From: Aerococcus sanguinicola
Lineage (GTDB): Bacteria; Bacillota; Bacilli; Lactobacillales; Aerococcaceae
NCBI RefSeq assembly: GCF_001543145.1
Contig: NZ_CP014160.1
Location: forward strand, 1,116,001 to 1,180,000
Length of the DNA: 64,000 nt
Direction of reading: 5' to 3'
The notes below the pieces were generated by a model. It was not told the origin of the DNA, made no database searches, and saw only the letters and a list, made by a program, of their open reading frames with translations. Positions 26,849 to 35,000 of the stretch are shown here, piece after piece; the first letter of the stretch is position 1, and the number at the start of each line of letters is the position of its first letter. Made by a program: the position numbers and the translations under genes.

Positions 26849-28426
26849 ATGAGAAAGTTTCTTGCTGTTGTATCTCTTGTGCTGACGCTGGGGTTGATTG
26901 GGGCTTGTTCGGCCCGGGTGAATGATTCGAGCCAGGCTAACCGCCGCGAGGATACCTTTATTTATGCGATTGCGGGGGATCCAATCTCCATGAATCCTCT
27001 GTCAACGTCCGACCGCTGGGGCTTGACGGTGACCAATATGATCTTCTCGCCCTTGGCCCGGATGGATGCGGAGGGGAACTTGGAGATGGAATTGGCGGAG
27101 TCGGTCGACCAGTCTGAGGACGGGAAGACGGTGACGGTGACCCTGCGCCCGGATGCCAAGTTCTCGGACGGGAAACCGGTGACGGCGGAGGATGTGGTCT
27201 TTACCTATGAGACGATGTTGGATCCTGCTAACGGCCAGGCCGATAAGTTTATGGTGGGTGGCAAGCCTATCCAGATTGAACAAGTGGATGGGCGGACGGT
27301 GCGCTTTGTGGCGCCTCAGTCTTCTGGTGCCTTGGTGAATAATATTGTCTTTGAGAATTATATCTTGCCCAAGCATGTCTACCAGGATGTGGAGGATTTT
27401 TCCGGCAACCAGATCAAGGGCGTTGATCCGGTGGGCAGTGGCCCTTACCAATTAGTCTCTTATGATCAGGGTCAGGATTTCCGTTTTAAGGCCAATCCCC
27501 ACTACTACAAGGGCAAGGCCAATATTGACAAGGTCATCTTCCAGATTATCAAGAATGCCCAGACCACCAAGGCGGCTCTCTTGAGTGGGGAGATCGACGC
27601 CAGCCTCTTGGAACCCCTGGATGTGCTCGCTCTTGATTCCGACGATATCGCCCTCTACCCTTATTCGGAAGGTCGGGTGGGCTATATTGGCTTTAATACC
27701 AATACCATCGATAATGAGGACTTCCGCAAGGCTATCTTCTATGCCTTGGACCGCGAAGAGATCAACCAGGCAGCTTATTTCGATGAGGCTTACTACAGCT
27801 CTGCCCATTCCATCCTGCCGCCGTCCAATCCTTATTATTATGAGGAGATTGACAAGTACCATACCGACCTGGATAAGGCCAAGGCCTACCTGGACCAGTC
27901 GGGAGTTGAAGATCCCCTCGTCCGCTTGGCTTACAATGGCGAGAGCCAGCTGGAGCAGACCATTGTGACCATGGTCCAAGAACAATTGGGCAAGCTGGGC
28001 ATTGAAACCGAGCTCAAGCCCATGGATTCTGCGGCCCTGTCTGCGGCTAACCACGATCCTGAGAGTACGGATTATGAGCTCTTTATTGGGGGCTATATCA
28101 TGGGGCTGGATCCCTCTGCCTATGCGCCTTTCTATACTTCTGGCGGGTCTAAGAACTACTTCAAATTCTCGACCCCTGAAGCTGACCGCCTCTTCCAGGC
28201 GGGAGAGGTGGAAGTAGACCCTGACCGCCGCAAGGAGATCTACAACCAGGCTCAGTCGGAAGTGATGTCCAATGCCATCTTCTACCCTTATGTGGATAAT
28301 AAGAAGATTATGGCGGTGAACAAGCGGATCGGTGGGGTGGAAGAGGCGAACCTGGTCCCTATCTACCAATTCGGCGACGCGTCCCAGCTCGAGATCCAGA
28401 CGACAAAGGAGGGTTCTCATGATTAA
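26849..28426 (+). CDS. Peptide ABC transporter substrate-binding lipoprotein (SBP family 5)
   Basis: 525 residues from ATG 26849, supported by GAGGAGG six bases upstream and a lipoprotein signal peptide (lipobox LIGAC, Cys about 20). Upstream in-frame codons lack a ribosome site. The mature part has the OppA/DppA/NikA-type fold: ISMNPLSTSDRWG, then TLRPDAKFSDGKPVTAEDVVFTYE written here in two parts (TLRPDAKFSDG; PVTAEDVVFTYE), and GSGPYQLVSYDQG. It is anchored outside the membrane and delivers ligand to the permeases encoded next. The stop overlaps the next start by 8 bases. Whether the ligand is a di-/oligopeptide or a metal chelate cannot be told from sequence alone. Confidence 0.9.
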   Translation: MRKFLAVVSLVLTLGLIGACSARVNDSSQANRREDTFIYAIAGDPISMNPLSTSDRWGLTVTNMIFSPLARMDAEGNLEMELAESVDQSEDGKTVTVTLRPDAKFSDGKPVTAEDVVFTYETMLDPANGQADKFMVGGKPIQIEQVDGRTVRFVAPQSSGALVNNIVFENYILPKHVYQDVEDFSGNQIKGVDPVGSGPYQLVSYDQGQDFRFKANPHYYKGKANIDKVIFQIIKNAQTTKAALLSGEIDASLLEPLDVLALDSDDIALYPYSEGRVGYIGFNTNTIDNEDFRKAIFYALDREEINQAAYFDEAYYSSAHSILPPSNPYYYEEIDKYHTDLDKAKAYLDQSGVEDPLVRLAYNGESQLEQTIVTMVQEQLGKLGIETELKPMDSAALSAANHDPESTDYELFIGGYIMGLDPSAYAPFYTSGGSKNYFKFSTPEADRLFQAGEVEVDPDRRKEIYNQAQSEVMSNAIFYPYVDNKKIMAVNKRIGGVEEANLVPIYQFGDASQLEIQTTKEGSHD

Positions 28427-29378
28427 GTATGCACTGAAACGAATCCTACAGGCGATTCCCTTACTCTTACTGATTAGTTTGATTGTTTTTGCCTTGATTT
28501 ACCTGGCGCCTTTTGATGCCATTGATGCGATCACGACGCCCAATATGACCGAGGCCCAGGTCGAGATTATCCGCGAGCAGAATGGGCTCAATGATCCCTT
28601 CATCATCCAATACTTGACCTGGCTCAAAAATGTCCTCCAAGGCGACTTCGGTTACTCCCTGATTAACCAGCAGGAGATTGCTAGCCAGCTGACGGAACGG
28701 ATTCCCAATACCTTGATTCTGATGCTGCCGGCCTATGCCATTGGCTCTCTGATCGCTTTCTTCTCCGGCCTCTTCGCGGGTGCCAACAAGGACCAGGCAG
28801 GGGACCGGGCGGTGGACTTACTGGCTTCTCTGGGCTTGGCTGTGCCGACGTTCTGGTTGGGACTCTTGGTCATTTACTTCTTCTCCCTCAAGTGGCCGCT
28901 CTTCCCAACCACGGGCATGTATAGTCTGGGGTCAGAGGGGGACCTCTTGAATCTCCTCCACCATGCCATCTTGCCGGGCGGGGTCCTGATTGTGGCGGTG
29001 ACGCCTAACTTGACCCGCTATGTGCGCTCGGCGGCTCTGAGTCAAGTGGACGCCAACTACATCACGGTCCAGCGGTCACTAGGGGCTTCCAAGCGGGAGA
29101 TTTTCTTCCACCATGTGAGTCGGAATGTCCTCCTGCCCTTGGTGACCCTCCTCGGCCAGTCTCTGCCTTCTTTAGTGACAGGGGCGGTGGTGACGGAGTC
29201 GATCTTCCAATGGCCAGGCGTGGGCTCTTACTTTGTGGAAGGGGCCAAGCAGTTGGACTATCCGGTTGTTATGGCTGTCCTTCTCTTGACCGCTAGCCTG
29301 ACTATCCTCGGCAACCTCTTGGCGGACCTCTTGTACTACAAGGTGGACCCACGGATTAGATTGGAGGTAAATTCATGA
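28419..29378 (+). CDS. Peptide ABC transporter permease 1 (DppB/OppB type)
   Basis: 319 residues from ATG 28419 (AAAGGAGGG upstream). MIKYALKRILQAIPLLLLIS is the standard N-terminal helix of the OppB/DppB family. About six membrane helices follow. The cytoplasmic coupling loop TVQRSLGASKREIFFHHV, with the EAA-type Ala-Gly/Ser-Lys pattern, contacts the ATPases. Overlapping frames on either side mark a tightly coupled operon. It pairs with the second permease to form the channel. Confidence 0.92.
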   Translation: MIKYALKRILQAIPLLLLISLIVFALIYLAPFDAIDAITTPNMTEAQVEIIREQNGLNDPFIIQYLTWLKNVLQGDFGYSLINQQEIASQLTERIPNTLILMLPAYAIGSLIAFFSGLFAGANKDQAGDRAVDLLASLGLAVPTFWLGLLVIYFFSLKWPLFPTTGMYSLGSEGDLLNLLHHAILPGGVLIVAVTPNLTRYVRSAALSQVDANYITVQRSLGASKREIFFHHVSRNVLLPLVTLLGQSLPSLVTGAVVTESIFQWPGVGSYFVEGAKQLDYPVVMAVLLLTASLTILGNLLADLLYYKVDPRIRLEVNS

Positions 29379-30202
29379 TCGCAAAGATTCAACGTATGTT
29401 AAGGCTCAAACCCTATTACTGGCTATTTGTGATTTTTCTTTTAGTCTTGGGCATTTTGGCCCTGCTCGCCCCGCTCTTTCCCTTTGACCCGGTGGCGACG
29501 GATATTCCCAACCGCTTGCAGGCTCCCCAGTGGGCCCACCCCTTCGGAACGGACGAATTGGGCCGGGATTATTTTAGCCGGATCCTCTACGGGGCCCGGG
29601 TCTCTCTCTTGGTTGGCCTAGCCAGCATGGTTATGGCGACTTTGATTGGGAGTTTGATCGGTTTTCTTTCGGCCTATATTGGCGGGACCCTGGACGCGGT
29701 CTTGATGCGCTTGATTGACCTGATTTCGTCTGTACCTTCTTTGGTTTTGACCACGGTCTTGGCCGCCCTCTTGAAGCCGGGGCTCTTGACCATTATCATT
29801 ATTATTTCTTTCTTTACCTGGATGTCTATTGCCCGCTTGGTTCGGGCGGAGAGTCTGTCGCTCAAGGAGCGGGACTATGTTAAGTACGCCCAATTCCTAG
29901 GCTTTAAGCCCTTGACCATTATCCGCCGCCATATCCTGCCCCAGGTCTTCCCGACCATTATTGTAGGGGCAACTTCGGTGGTGGCTTCGGCCATTATGAT
30001 GGAGTCGACCCTGTCCTTCCTGGGTCTTGGCATCCAGCCCCCGCAGTCATCCTGGGGGTCCCTCTTGCAGAATGCCCAGTCCTACCTGCAGCTGGCCCCT
30101 TACATGGCCATCCTGCCGGGTCTCTTGATTATCTTAACCATTGTGTCCTTTAATGGTCTGGGCAATTTAATCCGTGATAGTTATGACTTGGAGGAGCGAT
30201 AA
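29375..30202 (+). CDS. Peptide ABC transporter permease 2 (DppC/OppC type)
   Basis: 275 residues; ATGA overlap with the preceding permease. N-terminal helix, then LFPFDPVATDIPNRLQAPQW and HPFGTDELGRDYFSRILYGA, a sequence typical of DppC/NikC proteins. The coupling loop reads KYAQFLGFKPLTIIRRHILPQ. Five to six membrane helices. It forms a heterodimer with permease 1. Confidence 0.93.
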   Translation: MIAKIQRMLRLKPYYWLFVIFLLVLGILALLAPLFPFDPVATDIPNRLQAPQWAHPFGTDELGRDYFSRILYGARVSLLVGLASMVMATLIGSLIGFLSAYIGGTLDAVLMRLIDLISSVPSLVLTTVLAALLKPGLLTIIIIISFFTWMSIARLVRAESLSLKERDYVKYAQFLGFKPLTIIRRHILPQVFPTIIVGATSVVASAIMMESTLSFLGLGIQPPQSSWGSLLQNAQSYLQLAPYMAILPGLLIILTIVSFNGLGNLIRDSYDLEER

Positions 30203-30203
30203 T

Positions 30204-31100
30204 ATGGCCAATGAAGCATTAGAAATTCAAGAATTAACCGTCGTGAGCCAGCCCCGCTTTAAGCCCGACCAGGAATTGATCCACCGGGTGTCGACCAGCT
30301 TTAGCCAGGGACGGATTACGGGCCTGGTCGGCGAATCAGGTTCGGGGAAAACCATGCTGATGAAGGCCGTGATGCAGCTTTTGCCCCAGCGGGTGTCCGT
30401 GAGCCAAGGGGAGATTCGCTGGCAGGGGCAAGTTCTAGCAGAAGGCGATCCTTTGCCCTTCAGTATGATCTTCCAAGATCCCCTGTCTTCTCTGAACTCC
30501 CTGCGGACCGTCGCCTACCATCTGAATGAAGTCATTGAGCGCTTCTACGACTTGGACCAGGCTGGCCGGCAAGACTTGATGCTGGATTATTTGGATAAGG
30601 TGGGGATTGCCAAGGGACGCCAGGTCCTGGACCTCTACCCCCATGAGCTGTCGGGTGGGATGATTCAGCGGATCATGATCTGCCTGGCCCTGCTCAAGCG
30701 GCCTCAGATCTTGATTGCGGATGAACCGACAACGGCTCTGGACGTGACCATCCAGGCCCAGATCCTAGATATCCTCAAGCGATTGAACCAGGAGGAAGGC
30801 CTGACCATTATCTTTGTCTCCCACGACTTGGCGGTTATCCGCGAGCTCTGCCATGAGGTCAAGGTCATGTATGACGGGAAAATTGTGGAGGAAGCGCCCG
30901 TGGCCCATCTCTTCGACCACCCGGCCCATCCTTATACCCAGGAACTGATCCGGTCGGTCCCAGCCGGCCAGCACAAGGAACGCCTCCACGAGATGCAGCC
31001 CGTTCACTTAAGCCAGGCAGACAAGGCCCAGAGCCAACTCCGGGTTATTTCCGACGCACACAAGGTCTTAGGAGGTGTTGACACATGGACGAACGCTTAA
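30204..31100 (+). CDS. Peptide ABC transporter ATP-binding protein 1 (DppD/OppD type)
   Basis: 298 residues from ATG 30204 (GGAGG nine bases upstream). Walker A GESGSGKT (about 43-50), Q-loop FQDPLSSLN, signature LSGGM (about 150), Walker B ILIADEPTTALD and H-loop VSHDLAV are all present. The C-terminal extension with HPAHPYTQELIRSVPAG is the oligopeptide/dipeptide ATPase tail. It lacks the extra Cys-rich cluster seen in many DppD/OppD proteins. It overlaps the next gene by 16 bases. Confidence 0.93.
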   Translation: MANEALEIQELTVVSQPRFKPDQELIHRVSTSFSQGRITGLVGESGSGKTMLMKAVMQLLPQRVSVSQGEIRWQGQVLAEGDPLPFSMIFQDPLSSLNSLRTVAYHLNEVIERFYDLDQAGRQDLMLDYLDKVGIAKGRQVLDLYPHELSGGMIQRIMICLALLKRPQILIADEPTTALDVTIQAQILDILKRLNQEEGLTIIFVSHDLAVIRELCHEVKVMYDGKIVEEAPVAHLFDHPAHPYTQELIRSVPAGQHKERLHEMQPVHLSQADKAQSQLRVISDAHKVLGGVDTWTNA

Positions 31101-31849
31101 TCGAAGTGAGGGACTTGGACAAGGTCTACCAAGCCAAGTCTTTCTTCAAGACGAGTGGCCAAGCGAACTTCGCAAATCAAGGGATTAACATCGATATCTA
31201 CCAGGGCGAGGTCCTCGGTTTGGTCGGCGAATCGGGATCCGGCAAGTCGACGCTCGGTCGCTTATTGTTGGGCTTTGAAAAATCGACATCTGGTCAGATT
31301 AACTATTTCCCTGACCAGGAGGGGAGTCAGGCCGACTTCAGCCCCCAGATCGTCTTCCAGAATAACCTAGCAGCCATGAATCCCCAGCTCTCCGTCCTCG
31401 ATGTGGTGGCCGAACCCTTGCTCCGCAGCCAGTCCAAGGCAGAAGCTAGGGAAGCAGCCAAGACTTATCTGAACCAGGTGGGAATTCCCGAGGACAAGTG
31501 GACCCACCGTCCGCGCTCCTTCTCCGGCGGCCAGCTCCAGCGGGTCAATATCGCCCGAGCCTTGGCCGACCAGCCCAACTTCATCGTCCTGGATGAGCCC
31601 GTCTCGGCCCTGGATGTGTCCGTCCAGGCCTCTATCATCAATCTCTTGATGGACCTCCAGGAAGATCACCAACTGACCTATCTCTTCATCACCCACGACC
31701 TGTCCATCGCCCGGGTCATCTCAGACCGGATTGCCGTGATGAAGGAAGGCCACTTGGTTGAAGTCCAAGCCACCGAAGCCTTATTTGAAAATCCCCAAGA
31801 GGCCTATACGCGAGACTTACTCGCAGCCATTCCGTCTCTGAAAGTATAG
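31085..31849 (+). CDS. Peptide ABC transporter ATP-binding protein 2 (DppF/OppF type)
   Basis: 254 residues. Walker A GESGSGKST (about 48-56), signature FSGGQLQRVNIARAL (about 141-155), Walker B FIVLDEPVSALD and H-loop ITHDLSI. It pairs with the preceding ATPase to drive import. At 254 residues it is a little short for OppF because the usual C-terminal tail is cut to a few residues. The TAG stop (31847-31849) merges with the first G of a GGGTGTGAG hairpin repeat. The repeat may have trimmed the end or supplies the 3' end of the mRNA. Confidence 0.92.
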   Translation: MDERLIEVRDLDKVYQAKSFFKTSGQANFANQGINIDIYQGEVLGLVGESGSGKSTLGRLLLGFEKSTSGQINYFPDQEGSQADFSPQIVFQNNLAAMNPQLSVLDVVAEPLLRSQSKAEAREAAKTYLNQVGIPEDKWTHRPRSFSGGQLQRVNIARALADQPNFIVLDEPVSALDVSVQASIINLLMDLQEDHQLTYLFITHDLSIARVISDRIAVMKEGHLVEVQATEALFENPQEAYTRDLLAAIPSLKV

Positions 31850-31990
31850 GGTGTGAGGGCTGGCGCTTAGCTTTCGTTCACTGGAGCAAGTCGCCAGAGC
31901 AGTCTGCAAGACTGCGACGAAGACTTGTGAAGTGACACGAAAGCTACCAGCCCGAACCCGACTGTATAGGGTGTGAGACTGTGAAAAGAT
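31849..31990 (+). repeat. Long-hairpin repeat, one full and one truncated copy
   Basis: A full copy spans about 31849-31965, with GGCTGGCG...and the right end CCAGCCCGAACCCGACTG. Inner arms are GCAAGTCGCCAGAGCAGTC/GACTGCGACGAAGACTTG-like. A second left end (GGGTGTGAGACTG) at 31969 breaks off. Confidence 0.8.
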
Positions 31991-32109
31991 TGGGAATTTG
32001 GAGCGCAGCAGTTATCAGAATTGATGTTTGGACTGATTTTTTAAAATAATGATTCTTTATTTTAGTACAGTGACTAGCAATTAAAGAAGAATTTATATAC
32101 CAAATAGAT

Positions 32110-32287
32110 TCGAGCAGTAGTGGAGCGTTGAAGTTGGGCCTTAGCCATGACTAAGCAAGCGTTGTGAATTACGGATAGTAGGCTGTAGCCGTACTAGCCG
32201 TTTGAAGCACGCTAGGCGAGAGACCAAGGCTCGAGCCGGTGCCATGGCTCTTCAAGGCCCAAATTCAAAAGCGGAGCGAATGCTCAC
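32110..32287 (+). repeat. 178-bp structured repeat, copy B
   Basis: Same architecture as copy A. The main stem is TTGGGCCTT (32134-32142) with AAGGCCCAA (32254-32262), closed by GAGCA/TGCTC. The inner TAGTAGGC/GCCGTACTA hairpin and GCTAGGCGAGAGACC are kept. The remaining sequence at 31991-32109 shows nothing I can name. Confidence 0.85.
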
Positions 32288-32330
32288 CAGCATAATATGG
32301 CAAACCAACTAAATAATTTTATTTTACAAA

Positions 32331-32366
32331 GGGGTTAGGACCTATGTTTTAGCCTCTTTTTTCTTT
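32331..32366 (+). terminator. Hairpin with T-run upstream of the zinc lipoprotein promoter
   Basis: AGGGGTTA pairs with TAGCCTCT (one G-T pair), then six T. It would end transcription from the transporter operon or the repeats. Confidence 0.6.
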
Positions 32367-32372
32367 TTCTTG

Positions 32373-32401
32373 TTGACAGGCGCTTGGATCTCGGTTAGAC
32401 T
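32373..32401 (+). promoter_or_regulatory. Sigma-A promoter of the ZinT-like gene
   Basis: TTGACA (32373-32378), 17-base spacer, TAGACT (32396-32401). Confidence 0.8.
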
Positions 32402-32404
32402 ATT

Positions 32405-32423
32405 AATCGTAACGATTACGATT
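32405..32423 (+). promoter_or_regulatory. Zur-box-like operator
   Basis: AATCGTAA-CGA-TTACGATT is a perfect inverted repeat that closely matches the Firmicute Zur box (AAATCGTAAT-N-ATTACGATTT type). It lies just after the -10, where a bound repressor would block transcription. The downstream zinc-binding lipoprotein fits zinc control. Confidence 0.85.
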
Positions 32424-32445
32424 TAAGGAAAGAAAGAGGGATTTT

Positions 32446-33384
32446 TTGAAACGAGATGTATTAATGGTGAGTCTGCTGAGTGTTCTGGCCCTGGGCGCTT
32501 GCCAGGCTTCGGATGCGCCCGCTAATCAAGCGGCAGCTTCTTCTAGTCAGACCGAGCAGGCGACGAGTCAGGATCATTCGGGACACAGCCATGAGGGGCA
32601 CGACCATGGAGAGGATAGCCACGATCATACGCATGACCACAGTGGGGAAGACCATGACCATGCTTTTGAAGTGACCAAGGAGACCCTGGTCGGCAAGGAA
32701 GGGGAGGACTACCTGGTGGCGCACGGCGACCACTACCACAAAGTTCCTGCCGACAAGCTGACTGAAGAGGAGCGGAAGGACTTCGATGACTATTTGGCGG
32801 CCCATCCCAATCTTAAGGCCGACCATGAGAAGGCGCTCCAGGTCCAAGCCGGCTACTTCGACGATGCGGATGTAGCTGACCGAACCCTAGCAGATTGGCA
32901 GGGCGACTGGCAGTCGGTGGCCCCTTATTTAGAAGACGGCACTTTGGACCCTGTTATGGAATTTAAGGCGGTCAAGTCCGAGGGCGAGAAGTCGGCGGAA
33001 GACTACAAGGCCTATTACCAGAAGGGCTACCAGACCGACCTCAAGGGAATCAAGATCGAGGGCGACCAGATTACTTTTATCAAGAAAGACGGATCGACCG
33101 CAACTGGGACCTACCGGGCAGAAGGCTCGAAGATTCTCGATTATGAAAAAGGCAACCGCGGCGTCCGTCCCTTGTTTACCAAGGTATCCGGCGATGAGGA
33201 AGCCTATAATTATGTCCAGTTCTCGGACCACCACGTTGCCCCGAGCGACCATGTCAACCACTTCCATATCTTTGTAGGGAACGACTCCCACGAAGCCCTC
33301 TTTGAAGAAATGGACAACTGGCCAACCTTCTACCCCAAGGCATGGACCGGCGACCAGATCCTCGAAGACCAACTCCATCATTAG
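32446..33384 (+). CDS. ZinT-like zinc-binding lipoprotein with His-rich segment
   Basis: 312 residues from a TTG start at 32446. The start gives MKRDVLMV..., AAAGAGGG sits upstream, and the next ATG would cut the signal peptide. Lipobox LALGAC, Cys about 19. Residues about 43-75 are packed with His/Asp/Glu (HSGHSHEGHDHG and similar). Then HGDHYHKVP (about 92-100), a streptococcal-type histidine triad. Residues about 135-312 are a ZinT/YodA domain (GDWQSVAPYLEDG, and VNHFHIFVG and NWPTFYP near the end). It probably captures zinc at the membrane surface and passes it to an AdcABC-type importer encoded elsewhere. A Zur-like operator precedes it. Confidence 0.92.
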   Translation: MKRDVLMVSLLSVLALGACQASDAPANQAAASSSQTEQATSQDHSGHSHEGHDHGEDSHDHTHDHSGEDHDHAFEVTKETLVGKEGEDYLVAHGDHYHKVPADKLTEEERKDFDDYLAAHPNLKADHEKALQVQAGYFDDADVADRTLADWQGDWQSVAPYLEDGTLDPVMEFKAVKSEGEKSAEDYKAYYQKGYQTDLKGIKIEGDQITFIKKDGSTATGTYRAEGSKILDYEKGNRGVRPLFTKVSGDEEAYNYVQFSDHHVAPSDHVNHFHIFVGNDSHEALFEEMDNWPTFYPKAWTGDQILEDQLHH

Positions 33385-33391
33385 GAGAGGG

Positions 33392-33413
33392 AAAACCAGC
33401 TGCGGCTGGTTTT
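33392..33413 (+). terminator. Terminator after the ZinT-like gene
   Basis: AAAACCAGC-TGCG-GCTGGTTTT followed by more T. Confidence 0.9.
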
Positions 33414-33449
33414 TTCTTTTTGGGGGATTGGGTGGAGAAGGGGGCTCGA

Positions 33450-33600
33450 ACTTTCAAACGAGGACGTCGTTTGAAAGTTGCTCGTCTTCTACTTATGAAT
33501 CACGGCCTCGTTTACGAGTAGGCCGCCAGGAACTTTCAAAGTAGAGCTTAGTTTGAAAGTAGTTGGCTGGTAACTTTCAGAAGGGGGTTTTATTTGCGAG
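33450..33600. repeat. 41-bp-period array, ACTTTCAAA version
   Basis: ACTTTC-type words at 33450, 33491 (as ACTTAT), 33532 and 33573, exactly 41 bp apart. The first unit is a perfect inverted repeat: ACTTTCAAACGA and TCGTTTGAAAGT around GGACG. Confidence 0.85.
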
Positions 33601-33609
33601 TTGACCAGC

Positions 33610-33665
33610 GCCTCCCCAAATCCAATATGCCTCCTCCTTTGTTAATGAACGGGGAGGCTTATTTT
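33610..33665 (+). terminator. Hairpin before the MetQ-like gene
   Basis: GGGGAGGC (33651-33658) can pair with GCCTCCCC (33610-33617) or with GCCTCCTCC (33629-33637). TTATTTTTATC follows. Confidence 0.5.
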
Positions 33666-33769
33666 TATCAGCTGATCTCCTCAAGCGATCACTCCTGTTC
33701 TTTTTCCGAGACTTCCGGTCTGGCGAAATATTTGCTATAGTAGCGTCTACAGAAGGGAAAGGTGATCGT

Positions 33770-34624
33770 ATGAAGCGATTTGGGAAATTTTTTTTAGCAC
33801 TTTTAGCGTTCTTGCTTTTGGGGGCTTGTGGCAAGCACGAGGAGGCGTCGTCGGAGAACCAGGCGGCCAAGGATAAGGTGCGCGTGGCGGTGGTTGGCTC
33901 GAGCGAGAAGGAAATCTGGGAGTTTGTCGCAGATAAGGCCAAGGCGGAAGGGATCGACCTGGAAGTGGTGGAGTTAACCGACTACAACCAACCCAACCAG
34001 GCCCTGGCCAATGGAGACGTCGAGCTCAACGCCTTCCAGCATTATGCCTTCCTCAAGCAGTGGAATGAGGACCACAAGGAAGACTTGACGCCGATTGGGC
34101 TGACCTTCATCACACCGCTCTATATCTTCTCTGACAAGGTGGATGATCTCAAGGACCTTCCGGAAGGTGGCCAGGTCTTGATTCCCCAGGAGACTTCGAT
34201 TCAGGGGCGGGCGCTCTTAGCCTTGCAGACGGCGGGTGTATTGAAGCTCCGCGATGGCGGGTCGACCCTGTCTCAGGTCAGTGATGTCATTGAGAATCCT
34301 AAGAATATTGAGCTGGTGGAAGTGGAATCCGCCCAAGCCCCTCGCCTAGTCAAGGACGTGGATGCGGCGGTAGTGAACGGGTCCTTCGCTGAAGACGCAG
34401 GTATGAAGATTGAGGAAAATATCTTCACCGATGCCGACCACTTGGATCAAATTCCAAATGATCGCTATAATTTAATCGTGGCGCGCAAGGAAGACCAGAA
34501 TAACTCCACACTTCAAAAAATTGTTCAGCTCTACCAAGCCCAAGATGTGGCGGACAAGATGAATGAAGTGAGTCCAGGCCAGTACTATCCGGTCTGGGGA
34601 CAAAAGGTGGACTTCATCCCATAA
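33770..34624 (+). CDS. MetQ/NlpA-family substrate-binding lipoprotein
   Basis: 284 residues with a lipobox (LLLGAC, Cys about 20). The mature protein matches the NlpA/MetQ receptor family of methionine importers: VRVAVVGSSEKEIWEFV, GIDLEVVELTDYNQPNQAL, DVELNAFQHYAFL (about 83-95) and DAAVVNGSFAEDAG. MetQ binds methionine outside the membrane for MetNI. No ATPase or permease gene is next to it, so it is an orphan receptor that must share a transporter. A TATAGT -10 lies at about 33735 and an AAGGGAAAGG ribosome site precedes ATG 33770. Specificity for methionine is assumed from the family. Confidence 0.88.
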   Translation: MKRFGKFFLALLAFLLLGACGKHEEASSENQAAKDKVRVAVVGSSEKEIWEFVADKAKAEGIDLEVVELTDYNQPNQALANGDVELNAFQHYAFLKQWNEDHKEDLTPIGLTFITPLYIFSDKVDDLKDLPEGGQVLIPQETSIQGRALLALQTAGVLKLRDGGSTLSQVSDVIENPKNIELVEVESAQAPRLVKDVDAAVVNGSFAEDAGMKIEENIFTDADHLDQIPNDRYNLIVARKEDQNNSTLQKIVQLYQAQDVADKMNEVSPGQYYPVWGQKVDFIP

Positions 34625-34673
34625 ATTTACATAAGATTTACAAGTTTTTAACCCAATTTCAATAAAGCTTAGC

Positions 34674-34845
34674 TATAATGTAATTGTCTGTTGGGAAGCA
34701 GACATGCATAAATTTTCCTTTAAAAGCAATCGAAGCATATACTCATTCGGTAGGCTCAATGTCAGAGCCTTGCTTTCACGCTCCCCACAAGCAAGAAGGC
34801 AGATTGCGACATGTCGAGGCCAGCTATTCAGCTGGTCTTTTTTTA
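34674..34845 (+). ncRNA. Candidate structured small RNA (promoter, branched fold, terminator)
   Basis: TATAAT at 34674-34679 (weak -35) is followed by about 165 bases with no good reading frame, ending in a textbook terminator (GGCCAGCT-ATTC-AGCTGGTC plus seven T at 34818-34843). Helices visible by eye: GTCTG/CAGAC, GACATG/CATGTC and GCAATC/GATTGC closing a junction, with AGGCTC/GAGCCT and CTTGCTT/AAGCAAG hairpins inside. No known class was recognised. It could also be a leader that has lost its gene. Confidence 0.45.
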
Positions 34846-34869
34846 TTGTTTTTTTTTGCCTTTGTGAAT

Positions 34870-35000
34870 AAATGGGGGTGGATTTGCCTTCGGGAGGCTT
34901 GAATGCAGATAGCGGGACTGGGTTTGCGCTCGATGAGGCTGAGTGCAGATAGCGGTTGTGGATTTGCATTCGGCAAGCTTGTATGCAAATAGGAAAGTCC
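34870..35000. repeat. 40-41-bp-period array, TTTGC/GCAAA version
   Basis: GATTTGC/GGTTTGC words at 34881, 34921 and 34961 alternate with ATGCAGAT/ATGCAAAT words about 20-25 bases on. The last unit, TTTGCATTCGG...TATGCAAA, is a near-perfect inverted repeat. Confidence 0.75.

Noticed and set aside
27452..28420. 322-codon open frame on the minus strand
   Set aside because: It lies wholly inside the substrate-binding protein gene, is the antisense of a GC-rich coding frame, has unnatural composition and no ribosome site.
31085..31849. Nickel transporter (NikABCDE) instead of peptide transporter
   Set aside because: The families overlap in sequence and no nickel-specific residue or nickel gene is visible; a peptide role is kept as the general call without claiming the ligand.
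34674..34845. 6S RNA or tmRNA
   Set aside because: No 5'-3' terminal stem with a central bubble as in 6S and no tRNA-like end or tag frame as in tmRNA; left as an unclassified candidate.
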